Below, in pieces: positions 38,096 to 50,137 of a stretch of DNA of 64,000 nucleotides. Both the position numbers and the translations under genes were made by a program. Origin of the DNA: Herbaspirillum huttiense (GTDB lineage Bacteria > Pseudomonadota > Gammaproteobacteria > Burkholderiales > Burkholderiaceae_D); contig NZ_CP037993.1 in the NCBI RefSeq assembly GCF_004367745.1, positions 3,906,001-3,970,000 on the forward strand, in the 5' to 3' direction. The notes beneath the pieces are model-generated. The model saw only the letters and a list, made by a program, of their open reading frames with translations. It made no database searches and was not told the DNA's origin. How positions within the stretch are numbered: the first letter of the stretch is position 1; each line of letters begins with the position of its first letter.

Positions 38096-39577
38096 TTGAG
38101 CTATCTCGGCATCGACCTCGGCACTTCCGAAGTCAAGCTCGTCCTCACCGACGACGACTCCCGCGTCATCGCCACCAGCAGCGCCCGCCTGCGGGTGGAC
38201 AACCCGCATCCGCTGTGGTCCGAGCAGGCGCCGCAGGCCTGGTGGAACGCCACGCTCGACGCCATCGCCGCGCTGCGCGCCGAGGCCCCGCAGGCCTTCC
38301 AGGCCCTGCGCGGCATCGGCATCTCCGGCCAGATGCATGGCGCCACCCTGCTGGATCGCAACGGCAATGTATTACGTCCGGCCATCCTGTGGAACGACAT
38401 GCGCGCCCATGCGGAATGCGTAGAGCTGGAAGCGCTGGTACCGGATGCGCCCGCCATCACCGGCAATCGCGCCATGCCGGGCTTCACGGCACCCAAGCTG
38501 CTGTGGCTGTCGAAATACGAACCGGCGGTGTACCGCGCCATCGACAAGGTCTTGCTGCCCAAGGACTACCTGGGCTGGAAACTGACGGGAGAATTCGTCT
38601 CCGAGATGTCGGACGCGGCCGGCACGCTCTGGCTGGATGTGGCGCAGCGCGACTGGTCCGACCGCATGCTGGCGGCCACCGGGCTGGATCGCAGCCACAT
38701 GCCGCGCCTGGTCGAAGGCAGTGACGTGGCCGGCCAGTTGCGTGAGGAGTTGCGGCGCGAATGGGGCATCAACGGCCCGGTGGTGGTGGCCGGCGGTGCC
38801 GGGGACAATGCGGCCAGCGCCGTGGGCATCGGCGTAATCCAGGCGGGCGATGCTTTCTTGTCGCTGGGCAGTTCTGGCGTCTTGTTCGCTGCAACGGCAC
38901 GGCATGCGCCCAATCCACAGCAAGGTGTGCATGCGTTCTGCCACTGCCTGCCGGGGCAATGGCATCAGATGAGCGTGATCCTGTCGGCGGCCGCCAGCCT
39001 GCATTGGCTCTCGGGTGTGACGGCGCGGCCGGTGGCGGAGCTTGTGGCGGGGGCGGAGCGATTGACGGCGACGCAGCAGGCACAGGCACCGCTGTTCCTG
39101 CCGTATCTGAATGGCGAGCGCACGCCGCACAATGATGCGACGGCCAAAGGCGTGCTGTTCGGCATGACGCCCGCGCATGAGACTGCGCATCTGGCCTATG
39201 CGGTGATGGAAGGCGTGGCCTTTGCGATGGCCGATGGCTATGCGGCCCTGCAGGCTGCGGGCACTACGCTGGAGAGTGCGGCTTTTGTGGGCGGCGGGTC
39301 GCGCAGTGCGTTCTGGGGAGAGCTGTGTGCTACCGCCCTGGGGATTCCTCTGCGGCGGCATGCAGGGGCGGAAGTGGGTGCGGCGTTGGGGGCGGCGAGG
39401 TTGGGGAGGTTGGCGCGGACGGGGGAGGATGCGGCGAGCGTGTGCACCGCGCCCCAAATCGAACAGACCTACCAACCAGTCACTGCGCATCATGAACAGA
39501 GCGCCCGCAGACTGGAGCGTTACCGTAGCCTCTACCGCGCGTTGCGCGGCGAGTTTGCGGCCTTCGCCGGGGCGTAA
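38096..39577 (+). CDS. xylB: Xylulokinase
   Basis: FGGY-family kinase that phosphorylates D-xylulose to D-xylulose 5-phosphate. The TTG at 38096 (MSYLGIDLGTSEVKLVL) is preferred: it is preceded by AAAGGAA and gives 493 residues, typical for XylB. A TTG at 38075 is possible. Motifs are GISGQMHGATLLD, AILWNDMRAHAEC, AGGAGDNAASAVGIG and FVGGGSRSAFWGELCA. The 3' third has G-rich, less biased codon usage than the rest. It is the last gene of the polyol operon; its stop is 12 bases from the convergent DUF2130 gene. Confidence 0.93.
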   Translation: MSYLGIDLGTSEVKLVLTDDDSRVIATSSARLRVDNPHPLWSEQAPQAWWNATLDAIAALRAEAPQAFQALRGIGISGQMHGATLLDRNGNVLRPAILWNDMRAHAECVELEALVPDAPAITGNRAMPGFTAPKLLWLSKYEPAVYRAIDKVLLPKDYLGWKLTGEFVSEMSDAAGTLWLDVAQRDWSDRMLAATGLDRSHMPRLVEGSDVAGQLREELRREWGINGPVVVAGGAGDNAASAVGIGVIQAGDAFLSLGSSGVLFAATARHAPNPQQGVHAFCHCLPGQWHQMSVILSAAASLHWLSGVTARPVAELVAGAERLTATQQAQAPLFLPYLNGERTPHNDATAKGVLFGMTPAHETAHLAYAVMEGVAFAMADGYAALQAAGTTLESAAFVGGGSRSAFWGELCATALGIPLRRHAGAEVGAALGAARLGRLARTGEDAASVCTAPQIEQTYQPVTAHHEQSARRLERYRSLYRALRGEFAAFAGA

Positions 39578-39589
39578 GCCCGAACTGGC

Positions 39590-40999
39590 TTACTGTTCCT
39601 CCTCGCCCTGCTCCTTCTTGACCTCCGCAAACTTCGCCGCCATGGTCGGATTGCCGCGCGTCAGGCGCTTGATGGTCACATCCTGCGCCTTGTCATTGGC
39701 CAGCCGCAGGTTGCGGTCGGTGCCGAGCAGGGCTTCCTTGGTCTTCTGCAGGTGGTCGATGGACTTGTCGATCTCGTCGATGGCCGTCTGGAAGCGGCGC
39801 GAGGCCAGGTCGTAGTTCTTGGCAAACGCCGCCTTGAAGGTATCCAGCTCGGATTCGAAATTGGTGATGTCGATGTTCTGCGCCTTCACCACCGCCAGCT
39901 CATTCTTGTATTTCAGCGAATTGAGCGCGGCGTTCCTCAGCAGCGTAATGATGGGAATGAAGAACTGGGGACGCACCACGTACATCTTCGGGTAGCGGTG
40001 AAATACATCCACAATCCCCGTGTTGTACAGCTCGCTCTCCGGCTCCAGCAGCGAGACCAGCACGGCGTATTCGCAGCCCTTCTCCTGGCGGTCCTTGTCC
40101 AGTTCCTTGAGGAAATCTTCATTGCGATTCTTGGTCGCAGTGCGATCGCTCTCGTTCTTCATCTCGAACATGATGGAGACGATCTCGGTACCCCCCTCAT
40201 CCGTATCACGGAAGATGTAGTCGCCCTTGCTGCCGCTGCGCGCATCGTTGTCCTTCTCGAAATACGCACGCGGGAAAGCGGTGGCGCGGATGCGGTTGAA
40301 TTCCGTTTCGCAGTGCTGTTCCAGGGTCTCGCCGACCATCTTGGTGGAGAGCCGCGCCTTCATGTCGCGCAGGCGCTCGATCATGTCTTCGCGGTCCTTC
40401 AGCTGGGTCTCGTATTTGTCCTTCAGTGATTTCTCGGCCAGCTGCTTTTCCAGCTCGGCGTGCATCAGCTTGCTCTTGAGTTCGTCGCGCTGTTTCTCTA
40501 CCGCGCCGACGGCTTCGTTGACAGCCAGCTTCTGGGTCAGGGCGATGGAATCCATCTTCGCTTTGAGGGCCTGGATCTCGGCATCCTTCTCGCTGGCGGT
40601 CTGCTGCAGCTGCTGGGCCAGGCGCGCCTGGGCCAGTTGCTGCTCGGCGAGCTTTTCCCTGCGGGCCTGCTCCAGATCGTTGGCCAGCTTGTCACGCTCG
40701 CGCTCCACGTTGGCCATGGCTTCGGCCACGGCCATCTTCTGCGCCATCTCGCCGGCTTCCAGACGCGCTTTCAATTCCTGGATCTCGGCATCGCGCGCCG
40801 CGGCCGCCTTCTGCAACTCGGCTTCGGACTTGGCGCGCGCCAGTTCGATGGCGTTGCGCTTGTCCTGCTCGGCCAGTTCCAGGCGCTCATGCAATTGCTG
40901 CTCGAAGGCGCTGTCGCGCACTTGCGAGAGGATGTCGGCGTAACCGGCTTCATCGATCTTGAAAGCTTTGCCGCAGTGGGGGCAGATGATGTCGTGCAT
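39590..40999 (-). CDS. DUF2130 (RmuC-like) coiled-coil protein
   Basis: 469 residues. An N-terminal CPHCGKAF zinc-ribbon pair is followed by a very long Glu/Lys/Ala-rich coiled coil (about 40-215). The C-terminal domain has [48 protein letters not shown] and [24 protein letters not shown], which matches DUF2130. That domain has a PD-(D/E)XK nuclease-like layout, so nucleic-acid cleavage is possible but unproven. Single gene with a promoter in the gap before the tRNA. Confidence 0.9.
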   Translation of the reverse strand: MHDIICPHCGKAFKIDEAGYADILSQVRDSAFEQQLHERLELAEQDKRNAIELARAKSEAELQKAAAARDAEIQELKARLEAGEMAQKMAVAEAMANVERERDKLANDLEQARREKLAEQQLAQARLAQQLQQTASEKDAEIQALKAKMDSIALTQKLAVNEAVGAVEKQRDELKSKLMHAELEKQLAEKSLKDKYETQLKDREDMIERLRDMKARLSTKMVGETLEQHCETEFNRIRATAFPRAYFEKDNDARSGSKGDYIFRDTDEGGTEIVSIMFEMKNESDRTATKNRNEDFLKELDKDRQEKGCEYAVLVSLLEPESELYNTGIVDVFHRYPKMYVVRPQFFIPIITLLRNAALNSLKYKNELAVVKAQNIDITNFESELDTFKAAFAKNYDLASRRFQTAIDEIDKSIDHLQKTKEALLGTDRNLRLANDKAQDVTIKRLTRGNPTMAAKFAEVKKEQGEEEQ

Positions 41000-41107
41000 G
41001 GCTGTTCGAGTCCTGTTCTTGACGAATGGCCGCTAGCTTAACGGATCACGCCCGTCATGCAGAGAGAGAAAACGAGGAAAGAAAACGGAAGAAAAGGCAG
41101 AAATGCG

Positions 41108-41132
41108 AAAAGCCCGCACAAGGCGGGCTTTT
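41108..41132 (-). terminator. Intrinsic terminator after tRNA-Val
   Basis: Ten-base stem (41108-41117 with 41123-41132) with GC core and terminal A/T runs. On the minus strand it gives AAAAGCCCGC, a short loop, then GCGGGCTTTT. It follows the tRNA 3' end by 7 bases in the direction of transcription. Confidence 0.85.
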
Positions 41133-41139
41133 CTGAATT

Positions 41140-41214
41140 TGGTGGAAAGTGCAAGGTTTGAACTTGCGACCCCTGCAGTGTGAATGCAGTGCTCTACCAC
41201 TGAGCTAACCTTCC
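41140..41214 (-). tRNA. tRNA-Val (anticodon CAC)
   Basis: A 75-base cloverleaf read on the minus strand. Acceptor GGAAGGT pairs with ACTTTCC (one G-U), D-arm GCTC/GAGC, anticodon stem CTGCA/TGCAG with loop TTCACAC (anticodon CAC, GUG codons), and T-arm GCAAG/CTTGC with TTCAAAC loop. The CCA end is encoded. No other tRNA was seen. Confidence 0.95.
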
Positions 41215-41362
41215 GTACCTGACTGGCTTTTTGCTGCAGCGCCAATCGAGAAGCGAGATTATGCCAACGTTTTTCGGCCTGCGCAAGTGCTTCGTAAATA
41301 ATTCTTCATTTTTTATCGACAACGCTGCCGGGCAACGACAACGGCCTCACCACTGCGCCGCT

Positions 41363-42097
41363 TCACGCCGCCTCTGCAGCCGCTTCCGGCGGCGGCGGTT
41401 CAAAGCGCCACACGCAGCTGCCGCGCGCTTCCTTGTCGAGCTGGTTGAGCACGTCTTCATGCAAACCCAGTTCTTCCTCGCTGGCGGCCACCACGATCAC
41501 TTCGGCCAGCGGGGCCAGTTCCAGCTTGCCCTCGCCTTCGCTGACTTCTTCCTCCGCCCCCAGGTCCATGGTCAGCGAATTCTGGCCGCGCGTCATCGAC
41601 AGATAGACCTCGGCCAGCAGCTCCGCATCCAGCAGCGCGCCGTGCAGCACGCGATGGGCGTTGGAGATGCCGTAACGGTCACACAAGGCATCGAGCGAAT
41701 TGCGGCGGCCCGGGTGCAGTTCCTTGGCCATCTGCAGCGAGTCCACCACGTCGGAGACGTGCTCCTTGAACGGCGGCAGACCCAGCAAGGCCAGTTCCGC
41801 ATCCAGGAAGCCGACGTCGAAAGGCGCGTTGTGGATGATGATCTGGGCACCGCGTACATAGTCGAGGAACTCGGCGGCAATCTGCTTGAAGGTCGGCTTG
41901 TCGGCCAGGAATTCGGTGGTCAGGCCGTGCACGGCCAGCGCGCCTTCTTCGGAGTCTCGCTCGGGATTGATGTAGAAGTGAAGGTTCTTGCCCGAAAGCT
42001 GGCGGTTGAGCACCTCCACACAGCCGATTTCCAGGATGCGGTTGCCGTTGCGCGGCGAAAGGCCCGTGGTTTCGGTATCGAGGATGATCTGACGCAT
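41363..42097 (-). CDS. dnaQ: DNA polymerase III epsilon subunit (3'-5' exonuclease)
   Basis: Proofreading exonuclease of the replicative polymerase, 244 residues. DEDDh motifs are visible: Asp7 and Glu9 (LDTETTG), HNAPFDVGFLD and HRVLHGALLDAELLAEVYL. The C-terminal about 60 residues are Glu/Ala-rich and are the expected tether to the alpha subunit. It forms part of a dnaQ-rnhA-methyltransferase block, transcribed toward lower coordinates. Confidence 0.94.
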   Translation of the reverse strand: MRQIILDTETTGLSPRNGNRILEIGCVEVLNRQLSGKNLHFYINPERDSEEGALAVHGLTTEFLADKPTFKQIAAEFLDYVRGAQIIIHNAPFDVGFLDAELALLGLPPFKEHVSDVVDSLQMAKELHPGRRNSLDALCDRYGISNAHRVLHGALLDAELLAEVYLSMTRGQNSLTMDLGAEEEVSEGEGKLELAPLAEVIVVAASEEELGLHEDVLNQLDKEARGSCVWRFEPPPPEAAAEAA

Positions 42098-42159
42098 GCT
42101 TGCTCCTGCTGATGTTGTTTGCTGCTAAAACACTGATATGAAAGAAAACGCCGGCCCGG

Positions 42160-42594
42160 TCAGCCTATGCTGTCCACGCCCCGGTTGGCCAGCTGGTCGG
42201 CGCGCTCATTGCCGGCGTGGCCATTGTGGCCGCGCACCCAGCGCCATTCCACCTGGTGCTGCTGCTGGGCGGCATCGAGCGCCTGCCACAGGTCGGCGTT
42301 CTTGACCGGCTCCTTGCTGGAGGTCTTCCAGCCGCGCGCCTTCCAGCCGTGGATCCACTCGCTGATGCCCTTCTGCACGTACTGGCTGTCGGTGTGCACC
42401 ACCACCTCGCAGGGACGCTTGAGGGCGTTGAGGGCCTGGATCACCGCCATCAGCTCCATGCGGTTGTTGGTGGTGTTGGGCTCGCCACCGAAGATTTCCT
42501 TCTCCTTGCCCCCGGCCACCAGCAACGCACCCCAGCCGCCACGACCGGGATTGCCCTTGCAGGCGCCATCGGAATAAATCTCTACTTTGTCCAT
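42160..42594 (-). CDS. rnhA: Ribonuclease HI
   Basis: 144 residues. Cleaves RNA in RNA-DNA hybrids. Acidic active-site residues are Asp9 ([11 protein letters not shown]), Glu47 (NNRMELMA), Asp69 (HTDSQYV) and Asp near the C-terminus (NERADQLA). The ATG at 42594 fits the family; upstream codons ([11 protein letters not shown]) are an in-frame extension. It lies 62 bases before dnaQ, matching the common rnhA-dnaQ pairing. Confidence 0.95.
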   Translation of the reverse strand: MDKVEIYSDGACKGNPGRGGWGALLVAGGKEKEIFGGEPNTTNNRMELMAVIQALNALKRPCEVVVHTDSQYVQKGISEWIHGWKARGWKTSSKEPVKNADLWQALDAAQQQHQVEWRWVRGHNGHAGNERADQLANRGVDSIG

Positions 42595-42682
42595 GCTCTT
42601 CACTTCAATCTGGTTGCATATGCGCATTTGCGCATGACAGGCGGGCCGCGATGATACCTGATCGCGCCGACACGCCCTTGTT

Positions 42683-43477
42683 TCAATCGGTTTTGTGGAT
42701 GCGGTTGGTCACCGGCACGCCGCGCGGCGCCTTCAGCTTCTGGCGCTGCAGGGCCGGGCCGATCAGGCGCATGCCGGGCACCCGCTTGATGGCCTGGACG
42801 ATGTAGACCGCACCGAAATACGGCCACCAGCGGTCGCCCGCCTTCTCCATGAAACCGAAGCGGTCCAGCCATTGCGCCGTCTCGCAGGGCGGCGCGTAGC
42901 AGCCGAAGTGGCCGCGGTTGACTTCCATGTTCAGCAGCTTCAGCCAGTCCTTCAGGCGCGGCAGGCGGATGAACTCGCCATCCTGCGGCAGGAAGTGCGC
43001 GCCGGTCAGGCGTCCGGCCACCTGGCGCATGCCCCACAGGCTGCTGGGATTGAAGCCGCAGATGATGACCTGCCCTTCCGGAATCAGCACCCGCTCCACC
43101 TCGCGCAGGACCTGGTGCGGCTCGGCGGCGAATTCCAATACGTGGGGCAGCACCACCAGGTCCAGGCTCTGGGTGGCAAAGGGCAGTTCGCCGAAATTCT
43201 GCGTCACCACCTGGGGGATTTCCAGCTCGGATTGCCCTTCCACCGGCATGCGGTTGTCGGCCAGCCAGCGATAGGGCATGCGGTTGGCCTGCAGGGCGTG
43301 GATCTGGGGCGAACCGATCTGCACCGCGTTGAAGCCGAAGATGTCGGCCGTCAGCGCATTGAGGTGATGCTGCTCCCACTGGCGCAGGTAATCGCCGATG
43401 GGCGTCTGCAACCAGGCGGCCAGGTCTATAATTTCCGCGTTGTTCGCAGTCACAGCAGTTTCAGCCTTGTCAGCCAT
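42683..43477 (-). CDS. SAM-dependent methyltransferase (YafS-like), degenerate motif I
   Basis: 264 residues. The fold is recognised from [46 protein letters not shown], a Methyltransf_11-type segment. The glycine-rich SAM motif I (normally D-G-C-G) is not visible; the position reads [11 protein letters not shown]. Neighbours are rnhA and gloB, the same layout as yafS in Escherichia coli. The start codon is 17 bases from the divergent gloB start, so the promoters must overlap or be leaderless. Confidence 0.85.
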   Translation of the reverse strand: MADKAETAVTANNAEIIDLAAWLQTPIGDYLRQWEQHHLNALTADIFGFNAVQIGSPQIHALQANRMPYRWLADNRMPVEGQSELEIPQVVTQNFGELPFATQSLDLVVLPHVLEFAAEPHQVLREVERVLIPEGQVIICGFNPSSLWGMRQVAGRLTGAHFLPQDGEFIRLPRLKDWLKLLNMEVNRGHFGCYAPPCETAQWLDRFGFMEKAGDRWWPYFGAVYIVQAIKRVPGMRLIGPALQRQKLKAPRGVPVTNRIHKTD

Positions 43478-43494
43478 CTCTTCTTTCGCGCCTC

Positions 43495-44334
43495 ATGACC
43501 CAGCCAGCCAAGCCAGCTCAAGCAGATCAGAAAACTTCATTGGACGTCCTGGCCGTACCGGCGTTCGACGACAACTACCTGTGGATCATCCATGACGGGC
43601 GCCATGCCGCCGTGGTCGACCCCGGCGACGCGGTCCCCGTCCTGGCCGCATTGCAGGCCGAGGGCCTGACGTTGGCCGCTATTCTACTGACTCATCACCA
43701 CGCTGACCATGTCGGCGGTGTGGTCGAGCTGGCGCGCAGCGCCGTGAGCGACGAATTCCCGGCCATCCCGGTCTACGGGCCGGCGCGCGAGCAATCTCGC
43801 ATCAAGGGGATGACGGTCCCGCTGCACGGGAATGACGAAGTGATGATCCCTTCTCTGGGCCTCTCGCTGCAGATCATCGACGTGCCCGGCCACACCTTGG
43901 GCCATATCGCGTATTACTCGGCAGAACAGGGTTTTGTCTTCTGCGGCGATACCCTCTTCGCCGGTGGCTGTGGCCGCCTCTTCGAAGGCACTCCGGGACA
44001 GATGGTCGAGTCACTGGCCAAGCTCAGCAGCCTGCCGGGTGAGACCCAGGTGTATTGCGCCCACGAGTACACGCTCTCCAACCTCAAGTTCGCCGCCGAG
44101 GTCGAGCCCGGCAATGCCGAGCTCAGCGCTCGCCTCCAGCGCGAGCGCGCCAAGCGGGACCAAGGGGAAGCCACCGTCCCGACCAGCATCGCACTGGAGC
44201 GCGCGACCAATCCCTTCCTGCGCGCCAATGAAAAAGAAATCCAGGAATCGCTGCAAAAGGCGGGCCGATTGACGGAGTTGAATGAAGTTAGCAGCTTTGC
44301 AGCGCTGCGCGAATGGAAGAATACCTACAGATAG
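43495..44334 (+). CDS. gloB: Hydroxyacylglutathione hydrolase (glyoxalase II)
   Basis: 279 residues, metallo-beta-lactamase fold. The metal motif THHHADH is at 66-72. [12 protein letters not shown] at 21-32 and [13 protein letters not shown] and [22 protein letters not shown] follow, diagnostic for GloB. It releases D-lactate and glutathione from S-lactoylglutathione. The ATG at 43495 lacks a Shine-Dalgarno; a TTG at 43540 would trim the 15-residue N-terminal extension. Confidence 0.92.
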   Translation: MTQPAKPAQADQKTSLDVLAVPAFDDNYLWIIHDGRHAAVVDPGDAVPVLAALQAEGLTLAAILLTHHHADHVGGVVELARSAVSDEFPAIPVYGPAREQSRIKGMTVPLHGNDEVMIPSLGLSLQIIDVPGHTLGHIAYYSAEQGFVFCGDTLFAGGCGRLFEGTPGQMVESLAKLSSLPGETQVYCAHEYTLSNLKFAAEVEPGNAELSARLQRERAKRDQGEATVPTSIALERATNPFLRANEKEIQESLQKAGRLTELNEVSSFAALREWKNTYR

Positions 44335-44411
44335 CGCCAAATTGAGGGCCAGTTAGACGCAAAAACCAGCGAAATCAAGGACTTGGCTTTGTAACAGAGG
44401 CTAATTTTTGC

Positions 44412-44441
44412 TTGACTGGCGAAAAGGGTCTTCCGTACACT
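44412..44441 (+). promoter_or_regulatory. Candidate promoter for mltD
   Basis: TTGACT (44412-44417) and TACACT (44436-44441) are separated by 18 bases, in the 340-base gap 44335-44674 between gloB and mltD. Nothing else supported by sequence was found in that gap. Confidence 0.5.
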
Positions 44442-44674
44442 CCTCCAATTCCCCAAATTGGGCACCAGCGTTTTTACGAACTTTTACGAAACGCTGTCCA
44501 CTCTGCACCACGCCGGGGAAATTCGCAGCTTCCGACCTTGCATTACCGTCAACCTGCACGCGCCCGTGATCGGACTGATCCGGATTCCGCCGGCAGGAGG
44601 TGTCGAGCTTCATTACAGCTCTGCAACGGAAGCGCCGCACCCAACTTTTGCCTCTGGCACAGGATATCGCCCAC

Positions 44675-46207
44675 ATGCAGCGTACTTTGAAACAACTCGC
44701 CATTGCCGCCCTGTTCTGCGCTGGTACCCCGCTGCTCTCCCACGCCAACGATATCTCGATCTACCCCGCCCCCTTCAATGCGATCAATCCCGAACTGGCC
44801 GGCAATGCCCTGCCAGGGATGAATGACATCGACATCTGGACGCGCATTCGCAAGGGCTTCGGGATTCCTGATCTGGACAATTCGCTGGTGGAGAGCCAGA
44901 CCCAGTGGTACAGCTCCCGTCCCGACTACATCCAGCGCACCACGGTGCGCGCCTCGCGTTATTTGTTCCACGTGGTCCAGGAACTGGAAAAGCGCGGCAT
45001 GCCCACCGAGCTGGCGCTGCTGCCCTTCATCGAATCGGCCTTCAATCCGGAAGCCCTCTCCACCGCCAAGGCAGCCGGCATGTGGCAGTTCATCCCCTCC
45101 ACCGGGCGTGACTACAACCTCAAGCAGAACATGTTCACCGACGAGCGCCGCGACGTGCTGGCCTCGACCGATGCCGCCCTGACCTATCTGCAGAAGCTCT
45201 ACGGCATGTTCGGCGACTGGCAGCTGGCGCTGGCGGCCTACAACTGGGGCGAAGGTTCGGTGCAGCGCGCCGTGAACCGCAACCTGGCGGCCGGCCTGCC
45301 GATCGACTTCAATACGCTGTCGGCGCAGATGCCCAACGAGACCCGCAACTACGTGCCCAAGCTGCAGGCGGTCAAGAACATCATCGCCAACCCGGCTGCC
45401 TTCGACATCGCCCTGCCCAAGGTGGACAACCAGCCCTACTTCGTCACCATCGGCAAGACCCGCAATATCGACGTGAAGGTCGCCGCGCAACTGGCCGAGC
45501 TGTCGCTGGATGAATTCAAGGCGCTGAACCCGCAATTCAACCGCCCCGTCATCATCGGCGGCGAAGATACCAAGATCCTGCTGCCGGAAAGCAATGCCGA
45601 GAAGTTCAAGTCCAACATGTCCAAGTGGACCCAGGCTTTCTCGACCTGGACCGCGCACACCGTCTCCAGCGCCCGTGAGCGCATCGAGACCATCGCCAGC
45701 AAGTTCGGCACCACGCCTGAGGTGATCCGCAGCGTCAACCAGATCCCGCCGCGCATGGTCCTGAAGGCTGGCTCGACCATTCTGGTCCCGAAGAATGAAG
45801 AGACCGCCGCGCTCGATACCGACCTGACCCCGGAAATCGCCGACAACGCCCGTCTGGCCATCGCCCCGGATGTGCCGGAAACCCGCCGCATCCATGTCAA
45901 GGCTGGCAAGCGCGACACCCTGGCCGGCATCGCCAGCCGCTACCGCGTGAGCGTGGCGCAGATCAAGGAATGGAATGGCCTGAAGCGTGACACCCTGGCC
46001 GCCGGCCAGAGCCTGCAGCTGCAAGTGCCCAATGCCGCCGCCCACGCCGCACCGACGCGCGTAGCGGCCACGCACCACGCTGCCCCGGCACGCCGCCAGG
46101 TGGCATCGGCCAAGGCCCCGGTGCGCAAGGCTGCACCGGCACCGGCGCGCAAGGTCGCCGGCAAGCCGCTGACGCTGGCCTCGGGCAACGGCGCCCGCAA
46201 GCAATAA
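44675..46207 (+). CDS. mltD: Membrane-bound lytic murein transglycosylase D, with LysM
   Basis: 510 residues. Signal peptide ending near SHAND, then an SLT/goose-lysozyme domain (about 90-215) with catalytic Glu120 (FIESAFNPEALSTAKAAGMWQFIPSTGRDY). LysM-type repeats for peptidoglycan binding are at about 260-310, 330-370 and 405-455. The tail is Ala/Pro/Lys-rich. It cuts glycan strands, producing 1,6-anhydro products. Unlike E. coli MltD, no lipobox cysteine appears in the signal region (FCAGTPLLS). The upstream frame to 44600 is not homologous. Confidence 0.9.
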   Translation: MQRTLKQLAIAALFCAGTPLLSHANDISIYPAPFNAINPELAGNALPGMNDIDIWTRIRKGFGIPDLDNSLVESQTQWYSSRPDYIQRTTVRASRYLFHVVQELEKRGMPTELALLPFIESAFNPEALSTAKAAGMWQFIPSTGRDYNLKQNMFTDERRDVLASTDAALTYLQKLYGMFGDWQLALAAYNWGEGSVQRAVNRNLAAGLPIDFNTLSAQMPNETRNYVPKLQAVKNIIANPAAFDIALPKVDNQPYFVTIGKTRNIDVKVAAQLAELSLDEFKALNPQFNRPVIIGGEDTKILLPESNAEKFKSNMSKWTQAFSTWTAHTVSSARERIETIASKFGTTPEVIRSVNQIPPRMVLKAGSTILVPKNEETAALDTDLTPEIADNARLAIAPDVPETRRIHVKAGKRDTLAGIASRYRVSVAQIKEWNGLKRDTLAAGQSLQLQVPNAAAHAAPTRVAATHHAAPARRQVASAKAPVRKAAPAPARKVAGKPLTLASGNGARKQ

Positions 46208-46305
46208 TCCGGAGGAAACCGGAGGAGACCCGGGCGGCTCGACCGCCTACAACAAGAAGACGCGCCTCAAGCACGGAAGAAAAATAACGACTGCAGTCTG
46301 CATGG

Positions 46306-46348
46306 ACCCGAAGCCCCGGAGCTGATCCGGACTTCGGGTTTTCTTTTT
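46306..46348 (+). terminator. Intrinsic terminator after mltD
   Basis: ACCCGAAG at 46306-46313 pairs with CTTCGGGT at 46332-46339, with an inner CCGG/CCGG helix, then TTTTCTTTTT. It is a strong plus-strand terminator. Confidence 0.85.
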
Positions 46349-46358
46349 GCCGGGCCGC

Positions 46359-47944
<1,586 letters not shown>

Positions 47945-47948
<4 letters not shown>

Positions 47949-49000
47949 GCCTTCCTCCGTACGTCCAGGGCGTTGCGCAGGCCGTTGCCGATATTGGTCA
48001 GCAGCAGCAGGGTCACGGTCAGCACCACGAAGGTGGCCACCGCAATCCACCAGGCATCCAGATTGTTCTTGCCCTGGGCCAGCAGCTCGCCCAGGCTCGG
48101 GGTCGAGGGCGGCACGCCCAGGCCCAAGAAGTCCAGGCTGGTCAGCGCCAGGATGGCCGCGCTCATGCGGAACGGCAGGAAGGTCACCACCGTGGTCATG
48201 CTGTTGGGCAGCACGTGACGCCAGATGATGAGGCGATCGGGCAAGCCCATGGCGCGCGCAGCCTGCACGTACTCGAGATTGCGGTTGCGCAGGAAATCGG
48301 CGCGCACATAATCCGACAGGCTCATCCAGCCAAACAGGGACAGCAGCACCAACAGCAGCCCCAGGCTGGGCTGGAAGATGGAGGAGAAGATGATGAGCAG
48401 GTACAGCTCCGGCATTGATCCCCATATCTCCAGCAGACGCTGGGTAATGAGGTCGGTACGACCGGCGAAGTAGCCCTGCACCGCACCGGCAGCCACGCCC
48501 AGGATCACGCCGATGAAGGTCAGCGCCATCCCGAACAGCACCGACACGCGGAAGCCGTAGAGCAGGCGCGCAAAGACGTCGCGGCCTCGGTCATCGGTAC
48601 CCAGCCAGTTTTCGGAGGAAGGCGCCGCCGGGTTGGGCTCCTTGGCGAAGTAGTTCAGGGTGTTGTAGCCGTAGCGGTTGAGCGGATAGATCACCCAGTT
48701 GCCGTCCTTGCGGAATTGCTCTTCGATGAAGGGATCGAGATAGTCGGCGGGCGAGTCGAAGTCGCCGCCAAAATGCTTGTCTGAATAATCCTTCAGCATC
48801 GGAAACATCAGCTTGCCCTGATAGCTGGCCACAAGCGGCTTGTCGTTGGAGACCAGTTCAGCGCCCAGGCTCACGATGAAGAGAATGGAAAAAATCACCA
48901 GGCTCCAATAGCCGGTCCGGTCCGCACGGAACCGCAGCCAGATGCGGCGGCTGGGTGAGATGGAGGGGGTGGAGGGAGTGGCGGGGGTCGTCATGCTCAT
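47945..49000 (-). CDS. yejE: YejE-type peptide ABC transporter permease
   Basis: 351 residues, OppC/DppC class with the N-terminal helix and a long periplasmic loop (LVASYQGKLMFPMLKDYSDK through LNYFAKEPN), typical of YejE. Coupling loop: YVQAARAMGLPDRLIIWRHVLPN. It overlaps yejB by 4 bases and yejF by 4 bases. Confidence 0.93.
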
Positions 49001-50067
49001 TTCGCCAGGCTTTCGAATTGGACGCGCGGATCAGCCCACACGTAGCAAAGATCACCGACCAGCTTGACCACCAGGCCGATGAGGGTAAAGAGATACAGCG
49101 TGCCCATCACCACCGGATAGTCGCGCCGGATCGCCGATTCATAGGCCAGCAGGCCCATGCCATCGAGCGAAAACAGCGTCTCGATGAGCAGGCTGCCGGC
49201 GAAGAAGGAAGCAATGAAAGCCGAGGGAAAACCGGTCACCAGCGGAATCAGGGCATTGCGGAAGACATGCTTGTACAGCACCTTGCGCTCGGAGAGTCCC
49301 TTGGCGCGCGCAGTCAGCACGTATTGCTTGCGGATCTCTTCGAGGAAGGTATTGCGGGTGAGCATGGTGATGACGGCAAAGGCACCGATCACCGAGGCGA
49401 AGACCGGCAAGGTGATGTGCCACAGGTAATCGGTGATCTTGCCCGTGAAGGAGAGGCTGGCCCAGTTGTCCGAGGTGAGGCCGCGCAGCGGGAACCACTG
49501 TACGAAGCTGCCGCCGGCAAACAGCACCAGCAGGAACACGCCCAGCACGAATCCGGGAATGGAATAGCCGACCAGCACCAGGCCGGTGGTGGCGGTATCG
49601 AAGCGACTGCCTTCGCGCACCGCCTTGGCAATGCCCAGCGGCACCGAGATCAGGTAGCTCAGCAGGAAGGTCCACAGCCCGATGCTGATGGAGACCGGGA
49701 ATTTGGATTTGACCAGGGTCCAGACATCGCCGTGGTGATAGAAGCTCTTGCCGAGGTCGAAGGTGAGGAAGCCCTTGAGCATGGTCCAGAAACGTTCCAC
49801 CGGCGGCTTGTCGAAACCGTAGAGCTGCTTGATCTCGGCGATGCGCTGCTCGTCGATGCCCTGCCGTCCACGATAGGCCGAAGCGCCACTGGCCGCCCCG
49901 CCACCGGAAGCTTCGCCGCCACCGCCGCGCCCTTTCATCTCCAGCATCGCCTGCTCCACCGGACCGCCCGGCACGAACTGGATCACCGCAAAGGTGATGG
50001 CCACCACGCCAAAGAGCGTGGGGATCATCAACAGCACCCGCTTCAAAATGTAGGACCAGATATTCAT
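48997..50067 (-). CDS. yejB: YejB-type peptide ABC transporter permease
   Basis: 356 residues of the OppB/DppB class. It starts MNIWSYILKRVLLMIPTLFG and has the expected VQFVPGGPVEQAM region, a Gly-rich insertion (GRGGGGEASGGGAASG) and coupling loop QYVLTARAKGLSERKVLYKHVFRN. The ATG at 50067 is preferred to codons four upstream. The gene lies 70 bases after yejA. Confidence 0.93.
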   Translation of the reverse strand: MNIWSYILKRVLLMIPTLFGVVAITFAVIQFVPGGPVEQAMLEMKGRGGGGEASGGGAASGASAYRGRQGIDEQRIAEIKQLYGFDKPPVERFWTMLKGFLTFDLGKSFYHHGDVWTLVKSKFPVSISIGLWTFLLSYLISVPLGIAKAVREGSRFDTATTGLVLVGYSIPGFVLGVFLLVLFAGGSFVQWFPLRGLTSDNWASLSFTGKITDYLWHITLPVFASVIGAFAVITMLTRNTFLEEIRKQYVLTARAKGLSERKVLYKHVFRNALIPLVTGFPSAFIASFFAGSLLIETLFSLDGMGLLAYESAIRRDYPVVMGTLYLFTLIGLVVKLVGDLCYVWADPRVQFESLAK

Positions 50068-50137
50068 GCCTGCCACCATCCTCGTTCTTGTCCGGCGCGC
50101 GCGGCGCGGGTCTTGGTCTTTTCATTCATCTGTTGCC

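Noticed and set aside
44600..44674. 25-residue N-terminal extension of the lytic transglycosylase
   Set aside because: The extension is hydrophilic and would bury the signal peptide that begins at 44675.
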